A DNA stretch of 64,000 nucleotides from Gordonia jacobaea (GTDB lineage Bacteria > Actinomycetota > Actinomycetes > Mycobacteriales > Mycobacteriaceae): assembly GCF_001186365.1 (NCBI RefSeq), contig NZ_LDTZ01000013.1:372001-436000 (forward strand). The letters run 5' to 3'. This document shows positions 47,375-57,365 of the stretch, piece after piece. A program made the translations under genes and the position numbers. A model generated the notes under the pieces. It ran no database searches and was not told the DNA's origin. It saw only the letters and a program-made list of their open reading frames with translations. The first letter of the stretch is position 1; each line of letters begins with the position of its first letter.

Positions 47375-49150
47375 TCACGTGTCGGCGTTCGACGACGACC
47401 GTCGGCGTCTGTGCCGGGTGAACGGCAGATCTTCGAAGAACAGCGCGGTCAGGACCGCGACCATGATCACACCGGCGAGCAGTCCTTGCGCGAGCACAAC
47501 GCCGCTCGTGTTGGAGCTGGTCGGCATGACGACGATCGCGATGATCGCCGACGCCGCGATGCTCAGTACGCGGAACCACGGGCCGGTCGCCCACGCGGCG
47601 AGAGGGATGACGGCCCACAGCAGGTACCAGGCCTGCACAAACGGGAAGAACAAGACGACGGTCGCCATCGCGATGCCGAGACCGCCGAGCGGGTGTAGCC
47701 GTCCGGCGAGCGTCGCAAGCATCCACCGGACGACGAAGATCGCGGCGATGAGCTGGCCGATCGGTCGTGCGACGTCGAGGATGGCCTGCGTCTGATCGCC
47801 GAGGCCGAGCCACACGCCGACCCTGCCCGTGCTCACCGACATCAACGTCGGCATCGACATCCAGGATCTGACGATCTCGCCCGTCGACAGCGTCGTGGTC
47901 CAGCCGAAACCGAGCCCTGTGCCAAGACAAATGCCCACGACGACTATGGCGAGAATCACGAAGAGAAAGCCTGCCGACGCCGCGAGTGCGCGCACGGAAT
48001 CGCGCGAGCGCGACCACCAGGTACTCACCGGAGCATGACGAAGCGCGGGCAGAGTGGCGCCCCACCGTCTCGCGAGGGCGATACCGACGAATCCGAGGGC
48101 GAGCATCGATGTGACCTTCACCATGGACGACGCCGCGATCACCGCCGTGCCGGCGATGAGCATCCACCCGGCTTGGGTCGGCCAGAATCCGGATCCCCGC
48201 AGCCTCCCGCTGCTGTAGATCCCCGCGAAACACAGCTCCAATCCGACGAGCATCAGGCCGAGCATGAGTGCCTCGTTGTGGATGCCTCCGACGAGGTGCA
48301 GGATCACGAGCGGATTCATCGCGCCGAGCCAGAGCGCGGCAACTCCCGACACCCCGCAGCGCCGTGCGAGGCGGGGTAGCGCCCAGACGATCAAGCCCAC
48401 CCCGAGCAGCGCAACGAGTCGATGCAGGAAGATCGCCGCGGTGATGTTGTCGCCGGTGATCTTGGTGATGCCCTCACCGATCCAGATGAAGAACGGGCCA
48501 TAGGGCGCGGGGGTGTCTCGCCAGAGATTGGGCACCGATCGCGTCAGGACGTCGTCGACGCCGAGTCCGCGGACGGGGCTCACCGAGTACGGATCCATGC
48601 CGCGTTCGGCGATGGCGCTCTGTGCCAGGTACGAGTAGATGTCCTTGCTGAGCAGCGGGGGAGCGACGAGGATCGGGGCGATCCAGAGCAGCAGCGTGCT
48701 GTCGGCCTGGCGGCGGGTCATGCGCCGCTGCGGGCTTCGACCTTCGAGCACCTCCACGCTGAACCTGCCGACCGCGAAGCGTCCGATCATCAGCCACGCG
48801 ACGACGAGCATCAGCGTTCCGCCGATCGACATCGTCAGCGCCGTGCTCCACATTCGGGACGGCAGCGACAGGAGGCGCATCCCGGCGACTGGATTCTGCA
48901 GCACGGGGATCTGGCCGGTACCCAGCGAACCGATCAGCAGCAGCACCGAACCGGTGGCTCCGAAAATCTTGATCCGGAAGAGGCGTCGATTCTCTTCCGC
49001 GTTGAGTGGGCCGACTTCCTGCTCGGTCTCGTGCAGTGTCGCCACCGACCGGCCGTAGCCGCCGGGCGTATCGGAATCCGTGTCGGCTGGTCGGGCAGAC
49101 TTCAGCCCGAGGTACGTCGCGGCACGACGCAGGACACTGGTTTCAGGCAC
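47375..49150 (-). CDS. mptB: MptB-type alpha-1,6-mannosyltransferase (GT-C)
   Basis: 591 aa with about 13 membrane helices. GT-C polyprenyl-phosphomannose-dependent glycosyltransferase. The catalytic-loop acidic residue lies in LLSKDIYSYLAQSAIAERGMDPY, and VGGIHNEALMLGLMLVG is typical. In Mycobacteriales MptB extends the lipomannan/lipoarabinomannan core mannan. GTG 49150 is preferred because a TACAGT box ends 6 bases before it; the frame is open to 49216. The C-terminus is very basic (RHRRRRSS). Divergent from sufR. Confidence 0.9.
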   Translation of the reverse strand: MPETSVLRRAATYLGLKSARPADTDSDTPGGYGRSVATLHETEQEVGPLNAEENRRLFRIKIFGATGSVLLLIGSLGTGQIPVLQNPVAGMRLLSLPSRMWSTALTMSIGGTLMLVVAWLMIGRFAVGRFSVEVLEGRSPQRRMTRRQADSTLLLWIAPILVAPPLLSKDIYSYLAQSAIAERGMDPYSVSPVRGLGVDDVLTRSVPNLWRDTPAPYGPFFIWIGEGITKITGDNITAAIFLHRLVALLGVGLIVWALPRLARRCGVSGVAALWLGAMNPLVILHLVGGIHNEALMLGLMLVGLELCFAGIYSSGRLRGSGFWPTQAGWMLIAGTAVIAASSMVKVTSMLALGFVGIALARRWGATLPALRHAPVSTWWSRSRDSVRALAASAGFLFVILAIVVVGICLGTGLGFGWTTTLSTGEIVRSWMSMPTLMSVSTGRVGVWLGLGDQTQAILDVARPIGQLIAAIFVVRWMLATLAGRLHPLGGLGIAMATVVLFFPFVQAWYLLWAVIPLAAWATGPWFRVLSIAASAIIAIVVMPTSSNTSGVVLAQGLLAGVIMVAVLTALFFEDLPFTRHRRRRSSSNADT

Positions 49151-49156
49151 GAGACG

Positions 49157-49162
49157 ACTGTA
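49157..49162 (-). promoter_or_regulatory. -10 box (TACAGT) for mptB, leaderless layout
   Basis: TACAGT on the minus strand ends 6 bases upstream of GTG 49150. Confidence 0.5.
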
Positions 49163-49259
49163 ATGGTTGCCGCCTCGCGGTCCTCCGACGCCGCACCTGA
49201 GCATCGTGCGGGCCAACCCCTTAGGTCACCCTTGCTGGAAGCCGGGAAGCAATTACGTC

Positions 49260-49274
49260 ACACTGGCGTTGTGA
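49260..49274. promoter_or_regulatory. SufR operator (ACACT-N5-TGTGA) across the sufR start
   Basis: ACACT (49260-49264) and TGTGA (49270-49274) are separated by 5 bases. The inverted repeat matches the SufR-binding sequence I recall from M. tuberculosis. The right half contains the sufR GTG, so bound SufR would block initiation of the whole suf operon. No clear -10 box is seen; the weak CACACT (49259-49264) may act as one, in the leaderless layout. Confidence 0.75.
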
Positions 49275-50053
49275 AAACCATGCGGAGTGATGCAGTGCTG
49301 TCTGCCGACAGCGCCCGTCCCGGTGTGGTCGCCGATCCAGGAGCCATGCATGCCGACGGGCAGACGCGTGCTGCCGTGGTGTCGCTGCTCGTCGAAGACG
49401 GGCCGCTGACCGCGGGAGAGATCGCCGAGCGGTTGGGTATCAGTCCAGCAGGCGTGCGTCGTCATCTCGACGCGCTCGTCGATGCCGGTGATGCCGAACA
49501 CGCCTCGCCCGGTTTCGGCCGGGGCGGCGAGCGCGGTCGGGGCAGGCCTGCGAAGTGGTTCCAACTGACGGCGACAGGCCGCGGAAAGCTTCAACACGCA
49601 TACGACGATCTCGCCGGAGCTGCGATGCGCAAACTCCGCGACATCGCCGGCGAGGAAGCGATCGGTGAGTTCGCGCGCGACCGCATCGAGGGCATCGTCG
49701 ACGGGGTACGTCCCGTCGCGGAGTCCGGTTCTGTCGCCGACACCGTCGAAGAGATCGCCGACGCCCTCACCAGCGCGGGTTACGCCGCCAACACCAGGTT
49801 GGTCGGCTCCGGCGTCCAGATTTGCCAGCATCACTGCCCCGTGGCACATGTCGCGGCGGAGTTCCCCGAGCTCTGTGAGGCAGAAACCGCGGCGTTCACC
49901 GAGCTTCTCGGTACGCACGTACAACGTCTCGCGACGATCGCCAACGGCGATTGCGCGTGTACAACGCATGTCCCCCTGATGATCGGCGACAACCAGCCCG
50001 GCAATGACGCCGTCGCCGACCCGAAGCAGACGAGTCGAAAGGCCCAGCGATGA
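49271..50053 (+). CDS. sufR: SufR iron-sulfur-sensing transcriptional repressor
   Basis: 260 aa. N-terminal winged helix ([31 protein letters not shown]) with a basic wing ([15 protein letters not shown]), and a C-terminal domain with clustered cysteines ([20 protein letters not shown]) suited to hold an Fe-S cluster. Represses the suf operon when the cluster is loaded. GTG 49271 lies within its own operator; ATG 49280 is the alternative. The stop overlaps the sufB ATG (ATGA). Confidence 0.95.
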   Translation: MKTMRSDAVLSADSARPGVVADPGAMHADGQTRAAVVSLLVEDGPLTAGEIAERLGISPAGVRRHLDALVDAGDAEHASPGFGRGGERGRGRPAKWFQLTATGRGKLQHAYDDLAGAAMRKLRDIAGEEAIGEFARDRIEGIVDGVRPVAESGSVADTVEEIADALTSAGYAANTRLVGSGVQICQHHCPVAHVAAEFPELCEAETAAFTELLGTHVQRLATIANGDCACTTHVPLMIGDNQPGNDAVADPKQTSRKAQR

Positions 50054-51483
50054 CAGTTACAGATGGACAGGCTCCATTGACCCAAGAGGAGACCATCGCC
50101 TCACTCGGCACGTACGGATACGGGTGGGCCGATTCCGACGTCGCAGGAGCGAGCGCGCAGCGTGGACTCTCCGACGCCGTGGTCGCCGACATCTCGTCGA
50201 AGAAGAGCGAACCGGAGTGGATGCTCGAGAACCGCCTCAAGGCGCTGCGCATCTTCGACCGCAAGCCCATGCCGCACTGGGGCGCCGAGCTCGACGGCAT
50301 CGACTTCGACAACATCAAGTACTTCGTGCGCTCGACCGAGAAGCAGGCCGCTTCCTGGGAAGACCTGCCCGAGGACATCAAGAACACCTACGACAGGCTC
50401 GGCATCCCCGAGGCCGAGAAGCAGCGCCTCGTCGCTGGTGTCGCCGCTCAGTACGAGTCCGAGGTGGTCTACCACCAGATCCGTGAGGACCTCGAGCAGC
50501 AGGGCGTGATCTTCCTCGACACCGACACCGGTCTCAAGGAGCATCCCGAGCTCTTCCGCGAGTACTTCGGATCGGTCATCCCGGCGGGCGACAACAAGTT
50601 CTCCGCGCTGAACACCGCGGTGTGGTCGGGCGGATCGTTCATCTACGTGCCCCCGGGCGTGCACGTCGACATCCCGCTGCAGGCCTACTTCCGGATCAAC
50701 ACCGAGAACATGGGCCAGTTCGAGCGGACGCTGATCATCGTCGACGAGGGTGCCTACGTGCACTACGTCGAGGGTTGTACCGCGCCGATCTACAAGACCG
50801 ACTCGCTGCACTCGGCCGTGGTCGAGATCATCGTGAAGAAGGGCGGACGCTGCCGCTACACCACCATCCAGAACTGGTCGAACAACGTCTACAACCTGGT
50901 CACCAAGCGTGCCAAGGCTGAGGCGGGCGCCACGATGGAGTGGATCGACGGCAACATCGGCTCGAAGGTCACGATGAAGTACCCGGCCGTCTGGCTGACG
51001 GGCGAGTATGCCAAGGGCGAGGTGCTCTCCGTCGCATTCGCCGGCGAGGGTCAGCATCAGGACACGGGTTCCAAGATGGTCCACCTCGCGCCGCACACCT
51101 CGAGCAACATCGTCTCCAAGTCGGTCGCGCGTGGCGGTGGACGAGCCTCCTATCGCGGCTTGATCAAGGTCAACAACGGTGCGCACGGCAGCCGTTCGAC
51201 GGTGAAGTGCGACGCACTGCTCGTCGACACCATCAGCCGTAGCGACACCTACCCGTACGTCGACATCCGCGAGGACGACGTCACGATGGGCCACGAGGCC
51301 ACCGTCTCCAAGGTCAGCGACGATCAGCTCTTCTACCTGATGAGTCGCGGACTGACCGAGGACGAGGCGATGGCCATGGTCGTGCGTGGATTCGTCGAGC
51401 CCATCGCGAAGGAACTCCCGATGGAGTACGCACTCGAACTCAACCGCCTCATCGAACTTCAGATGGAAGGAGCCGTCGGCTGA
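50050..51483 (+). CDS. sufB: Fe-S cluster scaffold SufB
   Basis: 477 aa. Builds the nascent cluster together with SufC and SufD. The conserved region VYLPPG-like [20 protein letters not shown], the beta-helix core and the C-terminal [21 protein letters not shown] are present. Unlike M. tuberculosis SufB (Rv1461), which I recall to contain an intein, this protein is uninterrupted. Coupled to sufR and sufD by ATGA-type overlaps. Confidence 0.97.
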   Translation: MTVTDGQAPLTQEETIASLGTYGYGWADSDVAGASAQRGLSDAVVADISSKKSEPEWMLENRLKALRIFDRKPMPHWGAELDGIDFDNIKYFVRSTEKQAASWEDLPEDIKNTYDRLGIPEAEKQRLVAGVAAQYESEVVYHQIREDLEQQGVIFLDTDTGLKEHPELFREYFGSVIPAGDNKFSALNTAVWSGGSFIYVPPGVHVDIPLQAYFRINTENMGQFERTLIIVDEGAYVHYVEGCTAPIYKTDSLHSAVVEIIVKKGGRCRYTTIQNWSNNVYNLVTKRAKAEAGATMEWIDGNIGSKVTMKYPAVWLTGEYAKGEVLSVAFAGEGQHQDTGSKMVHLAPHTSSNIVSKSVARGGGRASYRGLIKVNNGAHGSRSTVKCDALLVDTISRSDTYPYVDIREDDVTMGHEATVSKVSDDQLFYLMSRGLTEDEAMAMVVRGFVEPIAKELPMEYALELNRLIELQMEGAVG

Positions 51484-52670
51484 TGGCTGATCCGACAATC
51501 CCGGTCTCGGTTCCGGGCAGCACAGTCGCGCCCGTCAACAAGGGCGAACTGTTCACCTCATTCGACGTCGAGGCGTTCGAGGTTCCCAGCTCGCGTGAAG
51601 AGGCGTGGCGATTCACCCCGTTCCGACGCTTGCGCGGCCTGCACGACGGCAGCGCGACGGCCGACGGACAGGCAACTGTCTCGGTCACCGGCGCCGGTGA
51701 CGGCGTCACCGTCGAGACCGTCGGGCGCGACGACAAGCGACTCGGACAGGGCGGAGTCCCGTTCGATCGCATTGCGGCGCAGGCATATTCGTGCTTCGAC
51801 GAGGCCACGGTCGTCACCGTCGCCCGCGAGGTCGAGGTCGCCGACCCGATCGTGGTCACGCTCGAGGGTCCCGGCGTCGACAAGACGGCGTTCGGTCACG
51901 TGCAGATCCGCCTCGAGGCATTCGCGCGCGCCGTCGTCGTTCTCGATCAGAAGGGCAGCGGAACCTACGCGGAGAACGTCGAATTCATCGTCGACGACCA
52001 AGCCGCGCTGACGGTCGTCAATGTCCACGACTGGGCCGACGACGCCGTGCACGTCGCAACGCACCACATCAAGGTGGGTCGCGATTCCGTGCTGCGTCAC
52101 TTCGCGATCAGCCTCGGCGGCGACCTCGTCCGCCTCTCACCGCTGGTCCGCTACGCGGCGCCGGGCGGCGACGTCGAACTCTGGGGTCTGTACTTCGCCG
52201 ATGCCGGACAGCATCTCGAACAGCGACTCCTCATCGACCACAACCAGCCGAACTGCCGCTCCAACGTGGTGTACAAGGGTGCGCTGCAAGGAGATCCGTC
52301 CGGCGACCGCAGTCGTGAGGCGCATACGGTCTGGATCGGCGACGTGCTGATCCGTCCGGAAGCCGAGGGCACCGACACCTTCGAGCTCAACCGCAACCTG
52401 CTGCTCACCGACAACGCGCGTGCCGACTCGGTGCCGAACCTCGAGATCGAGACTGGCGAGATCGTCGGTGCGGGCCACGCCAGCGCCACCGGCCGATTCG
52501 ACGACGAGCAGCTGTTCTACCTGCAGGCCCGCGGCATTCCGGAAGACCAGGCCCGACGCCTCGTCATCCGTGGATTCTTCGGCGAGGTCATCGCCAAGAT
52601 CACGGTGCCCGAACTGCGCGAACGTCTCTCCGCCGCAATCGAACACGAACTCGAGATCTCCGGCGCCTGA
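51483..52670 (+). CDS. sufD: SufD subunit of the SufBCD scaffold
   Basis: 395 aa. Paralogue of SufB with the same C-terminal signature (ARGIPEDQARRLVIRGFFGEVI) and the region RSNVVYKGALQGDPSGDRSREAHTVW containing the conserved His. ATG 51483 overlaps the sufB stop. An 88-base spacer with a short repeat array separates it from sufC, the only loose junction in the operon. Confidence 0.95.
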   Translation: MADPTIPVSVPGSTVAPVNKGELFTSFDVEAFEVPSSREEAWRFTPFRRLRGLHDGSATADGQATVSVTGAGDGVTVETVGRDDKRLGQGGVPFDRIAAQAYSCFDEATVVTVAREVEVADPIVVTLEGPGVDKTAFGHVQIRLEAFARAVVVLDQKGSGTYAENVEFIVDDQAALTVVNVHDWADDAVHVATHHIKVGRDSVLRHFAISLGGDLVRLSPLVRYAAPGGDVELWGLYFADAGQHLEQRLLIDHNQPNCRSNVVYKGALQGDPSGDRSREAHTVWIGDVLIRPEAEGTDTFELNRNLLLTDNARADSVPNLEIETGEIVGAGHASATGRFDDEQLFYLQARGIPEDQARRLVIRGFFGEVIAKITVPELRERLSAAIEHELEISGA

Positions 52671-52673
52671 TCG

Positions 52674-52735
52674 CGCTGATCGAGACCGAACCCGCTGATC
52701 GAGACTGAACCCGCTGATCGAGCTTGTCGAGATCA
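52674..52735. repeat. Tandem 19-bp repeats ending in a REP-like sequence, sufD-sufC spacer
   Basis: Units at 52674-52692 and 52693-52711 (CGCTGATCGAGAC[C/T]GAACC) differ by one base; a third unit begins at 52712 with the same 11 bases and continues as CTTGTCGAGATC. The final unit resembles the CTGATCGAGCTTGTCGAGATC type of intergenic repeat that I remember as frequent in Gordonia and related genomes. It lies in the only gap of the suf operon. Confidence 0.65.
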
Positions 52736-52758
52736 CCCAGCCCCAGAAAGAAAGCCAC

Positions 52759-53532
52759 ATGAGCACACTCGAAATCCGTGACCTGCACGTCGACGTCGCG
52801 CAGTCCGACACCGACGCCGAGCCGATCCACATCCTCAAAGGCGTCGACCTCACCGTGAAGTCGGGGGAGACCCACGCATTGATGGGCCCCAACGGCTCCG
52901 GCAAGTCGACGCTCTCCTACGCCATCGCCGGCCACCCGAAGTACACGGTCACCAGCGGGTCCATCACCCTCGACGGTGAGGATGTGCTGGAGATGAGTGT
53001 CGACGAGCGCGCCCGCGCGGGCCTGTTCCTCGCGATGCAGTACCCCGTCGAGGTTCCCGGCGTCTCGATGTCGAACTTCCTGCGCACCGCGGCGACCGCC
53101 GTCCGTGGCGAGGCTCCCAAGCTGCGCCACTGGGTCAAGGAGACCAAGGAAGCGATGACCGCGCTCGACATCGATCCGTCGTTCGCCGAGCGCTCGGTCA
53201 ACGAGGGCTTCTCCGGTGGCGAGAAGAAGCGCCACGAAATCCTGCAGCTCGACCTGCTCAAGCCGAAGTTCGCGATTCTCGACGAGACCGACTCCGGCCT
53301 CGACGTCGACGCCCTGCGCGTTGTCAGCGAGGGCGTGAACACGTACAAGGCGGAGGAGAACGGCGGCATTCTGCTGATCACGCACTACACGCGAATCCTG
53401 CGCTACATCAAGCCGGACTTCGTGCACGTGTTCGTCAACGGTCGCGTCGTCGAATCCGGTGGCCCCGAACTGGCCGACGAGCTCGAAGAGAACGGTTACG
53501 TCCGCTTCACGACGGCTGCTGCGGCGGGCTGA
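52759..53532 (+). CDS. sufC: SufC ATPase of the SufBCD scaffold
   Basis: 257 aa. Walker A GPNGSGKSTLS, signature FSGGEKKRHEILQL and Walker B AILDETDSGLDVDAL, the last being typical of SufC rather than transport ATPases. Drives the conformational change of SufBCD. ATG 52759; the Shine-Dalgarno sequence is GAAAG-like and not strong. sufS follows 3 bases after the stop. Confidence 0.97.
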   Translation: MSTLEIRDLHVDVAQSDTDAEPIHILKGVDLTVKSGETHALMGPNGSGKSTLSYAIAGHPKYTVTSGSITLDGEDVLEMSVDERARAGLFLAMQYPVEVPGVSMSNFLRTAATAVRGEAPKLRHWVKETKEAMTALDIDPSFAERSVNEGFSGGEKKRHEILQLDLLKPKFAILDETDSGLDVDALRVVSEGVNTYKAEENGGILLITHYTRILRYIKPDFVHVFVNGRVVESGGPELADELEENGYVRFTTAAAAG

Positions 53533-54819
<1,287 letters not shown>

Positions 54820-54820
54820 C

Positions 54821-55291
54821 ATGCGTATGGAGCAGATGTATCAAGACGTGATCCTCGATCACTACAAGCACCCGCACGGCCGCGGGCTGCGCGAGCCGTT
54901 CGGCGCAGAGGTCCATCACGTCAACCCGACATGTGGTGACGAGGTGACCCTGCGCGTGGCGCTGTCCGACGACGGCAACACTGTCACCGACATCTCCTAC
55001 GACGGGCAGGGCTGCTCGATCTCGCAGGCGTCGACATCGGTGCTGTTCGACCAGCTCGAGGGTGCCAGCGTCGACGACGCGCTGGCCACGGTCGCGTCGT
55101 TCAACGCGATGATGACTTCGCGCGGCTCCGACGAGGGCGACGAAGACATCATCGGCGACGGCATCGCGTTTGCCGGAGTGAGCAAGTATCCGGCACGCGT
55201 CAAATGTGCACTGCTGGGCTGGATGGCGTTCAAGGACGCCCTGGCCCAGTCGGTGGAAGAACGTGAATCAGAACAGGTGGAAGCTCCATGA
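54821..55291 (+). CDS. sufU: SufU zinc-dependent sulfurtransferase
   Basis: 156 aa. Accepts sulfur from SufS in Gram-positive systems. The three conserved cysteines are in NPTCGDEVTL, GQGCSISQAS and RVKCALLGWMAF, with the Asp of CGDE as the zinc ligand. ATG 54821 is used; ATG 54827 two codons later is also possible. Its stop overlaps the sufT ATG. Confidence 0.95.
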   Translation: MRMEQMYQDVILDHYKHPHGRGLREPFGAEVHHVNPTCGDEVTLRVALSDDGNTVTDISYDGQGCSISQASTSVLFDQLEGASVDDALATVASFNAMMTSRGSDEGDEDIIGDGIAFAGVSKYPARVKCALLGWMAFKDALAQSVEERESEQVEAP

Positions 55292-55698
55292 CCGAACAGC
55301 CTTTGGCAGATACTGCCGCAGTCGAGACACCCCCTGTCGAGACGCCCGCGGCTGACGCGCCCGTGAGCGCGCCGAGCACCTCGTTGCCCCAGCTCGAGGA
55401 CGTCGAGGAAGCGATGCGCGACGTCGTCGACCCCGAGCTCGGAATCAACGTCGTCGATCTCGGACTCGTTTACGGCATCGAGGTCACCGACGACGCGGTC
55501 GCCAAGATCGACATGACCCTGACGTCGGCGGCGTGTCCGCTGACCGACGTCATCGAGGACCAGTCACGCGCAGCGCTCATCGGCAGCGGTCTGTGCACCG
55601 AGTTGGAGATCAACTGGGTGTGGCTGCCGCCGTGGGGCCCCGACAAGATCACCGACGACGGCCGCGAGCAGCTACGCGCGCTGGGCTTCACCGTCTGA
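55288..55698 (+). CDS. sufT: SufT / MIP18-family (DUF59) Fe-S maturation protein
   Basis: 136 aa. A Pro/Ala-rich N-terminal 35 residues precede the DUF59 domain: VEEAMRDVVDPELGINVVDLGLVYGIEV, then MTLTSAACPLTDVI with the conserved cysteine. The family helps mature Fe-S proteins. Last gene of the suf operon, coupled to sufU by an ATGA overlap. Confidence 0.93.
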   Translation: MTEQPLADTAAVETPPVETPAADAPVSAPSTSLPQLEDVEEAMRDVVDPELGINVVDLGLVYGIEVTDDAVAKIDMTLTSAACPLTDVIEDQSRAALIGSGLCTELEINWVWLPPWGPDKITDDGREQLRALGFTV

Positions 55699-55745
55699 GC
55701 CGTCGGAGACACGGAGGCGCGAGGACACGGTGACAGGACGCCCCG

Positions 55746-56201
55746 GTGCCTGAACACATGGACGAACCCGAAGGACGGTTTCGTCGTGTCCGCCGCTGGA
55801 AGCCGCCCACGTACGAGACGCGCGTGGAGAAAATGATCCGCGAGGCCACCGAGCGGGGCGAGTTCGACAACCTGCCGGGCATGGGCAAGCCGCTCGACCT
55901 CTCCGATACCGACGACCCCGACTGGTGGGTCAAGCGCAAGATCCGCGACGAAGGACTTGATTCGACGGCCCTGCTGCCCGCCTCGCTGCAACTCCGCAAA
56001 GAGGCGCAAGGGTTTCCCGACTCCCTGGCCGACATCGCCGACGAATCAGCGGTGCGCGATATCCTCGCCGACTTCAATCGCCGTGTACGCGAAGCACATC
56101 TGACCACGCGGGCCGGACTCCCGTCGGTCGTCACTGCCCACGTCGTCGACGTCGACGAGATCGTCGAGCAGTGGCAGGCGCTCAGGCAGGGGCGTCGGTG
56201 A
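55746..56201 (+). CDS. DUF1992 protein (DnaJ-C28-like conserved domain)
   Basis: 151 aa. Shows the DUF1992 features YETRVEKMIREATERGEFDNLPGMGKPLDL and D-P-DWWVKRKIRDEGL. Function unknown; the domain also occurs in eukaryotic DNAJC28. No membrane helix or signal peptide. GTG 55746 follows ACAGGA; ATG 55758 is the alternative. It lies 47 bases after sufT, possibly co-transcribed, and is convergent with the cyclase gene. Confidence 0.85.
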   Translation: MPEHMDEPEGRFRRVRRWKPPTYETRVEKMIREATERGEFDNLPGMGKPLDLSDTDDPDWWVKRKIRDEGLDSTALLPASLQLRKEAQGFPDSLADIADESAVRDILADFNRRVREAHLTTRAGLPSVVTAHVVDVDEIVEQWQALRQGRR

Positions 56202-56228
56202 CCCTGACGGCACCGCTCGCCTGACCGG

Positions 56229-57365
56229 TCACACGTCCGACCAGCCGTGACCGGTCGCCGCACCGCGCGCGATCGTCATCTTGGTTCGCATTCCGACGCC
56301 CTTGACCACGCGGCCCATCGCCTCGAGTGTGCCCGCGAGGTTGTCGCGCTCGCTGAGGTAGCTGCGTTGGGCGCTGATCGGCATGGTGAAGAAGGCGTCG
56401 AAGAAGTCGAGGGTCTGCTCGGCCGAGAGGTCCAGCAGTGCCGACAGACCGCGGATTCGGAGTTCGTGTACCGAACGTGCCGATGCCGGCCACAGCGCGG
56501 CCTTCGGGTCGTCGCCGTCCGCGATCGCGACCGCGACGGTGTCGGCACAGGCGAGTGAGGTGGCGACGCTGTAGCCCGTCGTCGGATTCTTCATCCCGCC
56601 CGCAGCGCCGAACCGGAAGACCGGGTCCTTCCACGGCGTCGTCGACGCGCCGACGAGCGGAAAGTTCACCACCTCGGTGCGGAGCACGGTCGGTTCATGG
56701 TCGCCCAATCGAAAGCGCAGGCGGTGTTCGAGGTCTGGGATCGACAGCGCGGGATGCCCTGCGAGACAGGTCTCTTCGAGCAGCACAGTCCCATCACCGA
56801 GCGGCACGGCGTAGAGAAACGACGGTAGTGGTGAGCCTGCGGCACCGAGCTGGCGAGGACTCGCCCAGTCCATGAGCAGCGCGCCCGCGCCGCCGAGTAC
56901 CGCCTCCGCGTCCTTCGCGTCGACGATGATCCCGAACGCGGTCTGGTACGGGGCGTCGTGCGGCAGCGCACCTCGACAGTCGACGATCTGATCGGCCCGG
57001 ACGACCGAACCGTCAGCGCACACCACCCGATCAGCCGACACCGACGTCGCGGCCGACGCCACCAGCGCCACCCCGTCGAGGTTCAATTCGGTTGCGAGAG
57101 CGACATTGTCGAGAACCGTGTATCCGCGGGCGATCTCGTGACGGGTTCGCGCAGACACCTGCACGGCGTCGGTCTGCGCTGCTATGGCGTTGTCGCTCAA
57201 CCAGTTCGGCAGTTCGTCGGTCCATGCCGCATAGGTGGCGTGCCACGCCCTGTCGGGGTGCGGATCGATGAGAGTGGTATCCACCCCGTGGTGGCGTAGG
57301 CGGTGGGCCAGGCCCCTGCCCGCCGGACCGCCGCCGACCACCGCCGCCGAACGGGACACGGTCAC
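56229..57365 (-). CDS. Lycopene beta-cyclase-like flavoprotein (CrtY/CrtL family)
   Basis: 378 aa. N-terminal dinucleotide-binding motif VVGGGPAGRGLAHRLRHHGVD and the family signature FGAAGGMKNPTTGYSVATSL. Lycopene cyclases convert the linear ends of carotenoids to beta-ionone rings without net redox. No phytoene synthase or desaturase gene is in this window, so it must work with genes elsewhere, or have another isoprenoid substrate. The GTG at 57365 overlaps the SDR stop (GTGA), pointing to a two-gene unit. The gene is absent from this position in M. tuberculosis (recalled). Confidence 0.85.
   Translation of the reverse strand: MTVSRSAAVVGGGPAGRGLAHRLRHHGVDTTLIDPHPDRAWHATYAAWTDELPNWLSDNAIAAQTDAVQVSARTRHEIARGYTVLDNVALATELNLDGVALVASAATSVSADRVVCADGSVVRADQIVDCRGALPHDAPYQTAFGIIVDAKDAEAVLGGAGALLMDWASPRQLGAAGSPLPSFLYAVPLGDGTVLLEETCLAGHPALSIPDLEHRLRFRLGDHEPTVLRTEVVNFPLVGASTTPWKDPVFRFGAAGGMKNPTTGYSVATSLACADTVAVAIADGDDPKAALWPASARSVHELRIRGLSALLDLSAEQTLDFFDAFFTMPISAQRSYLSERDNLAGTLEAMGRVVKGVGMRTKMTIARGAATGHGWSDV

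Noticed and set aside
48422-49270. Extension of sufR upstream over the mptB gene
   Set aside because: The open frame is antisense to mptB, and its translation is low-complexity Arg/Gly/Asp; the regulator's domains begin after 49271.
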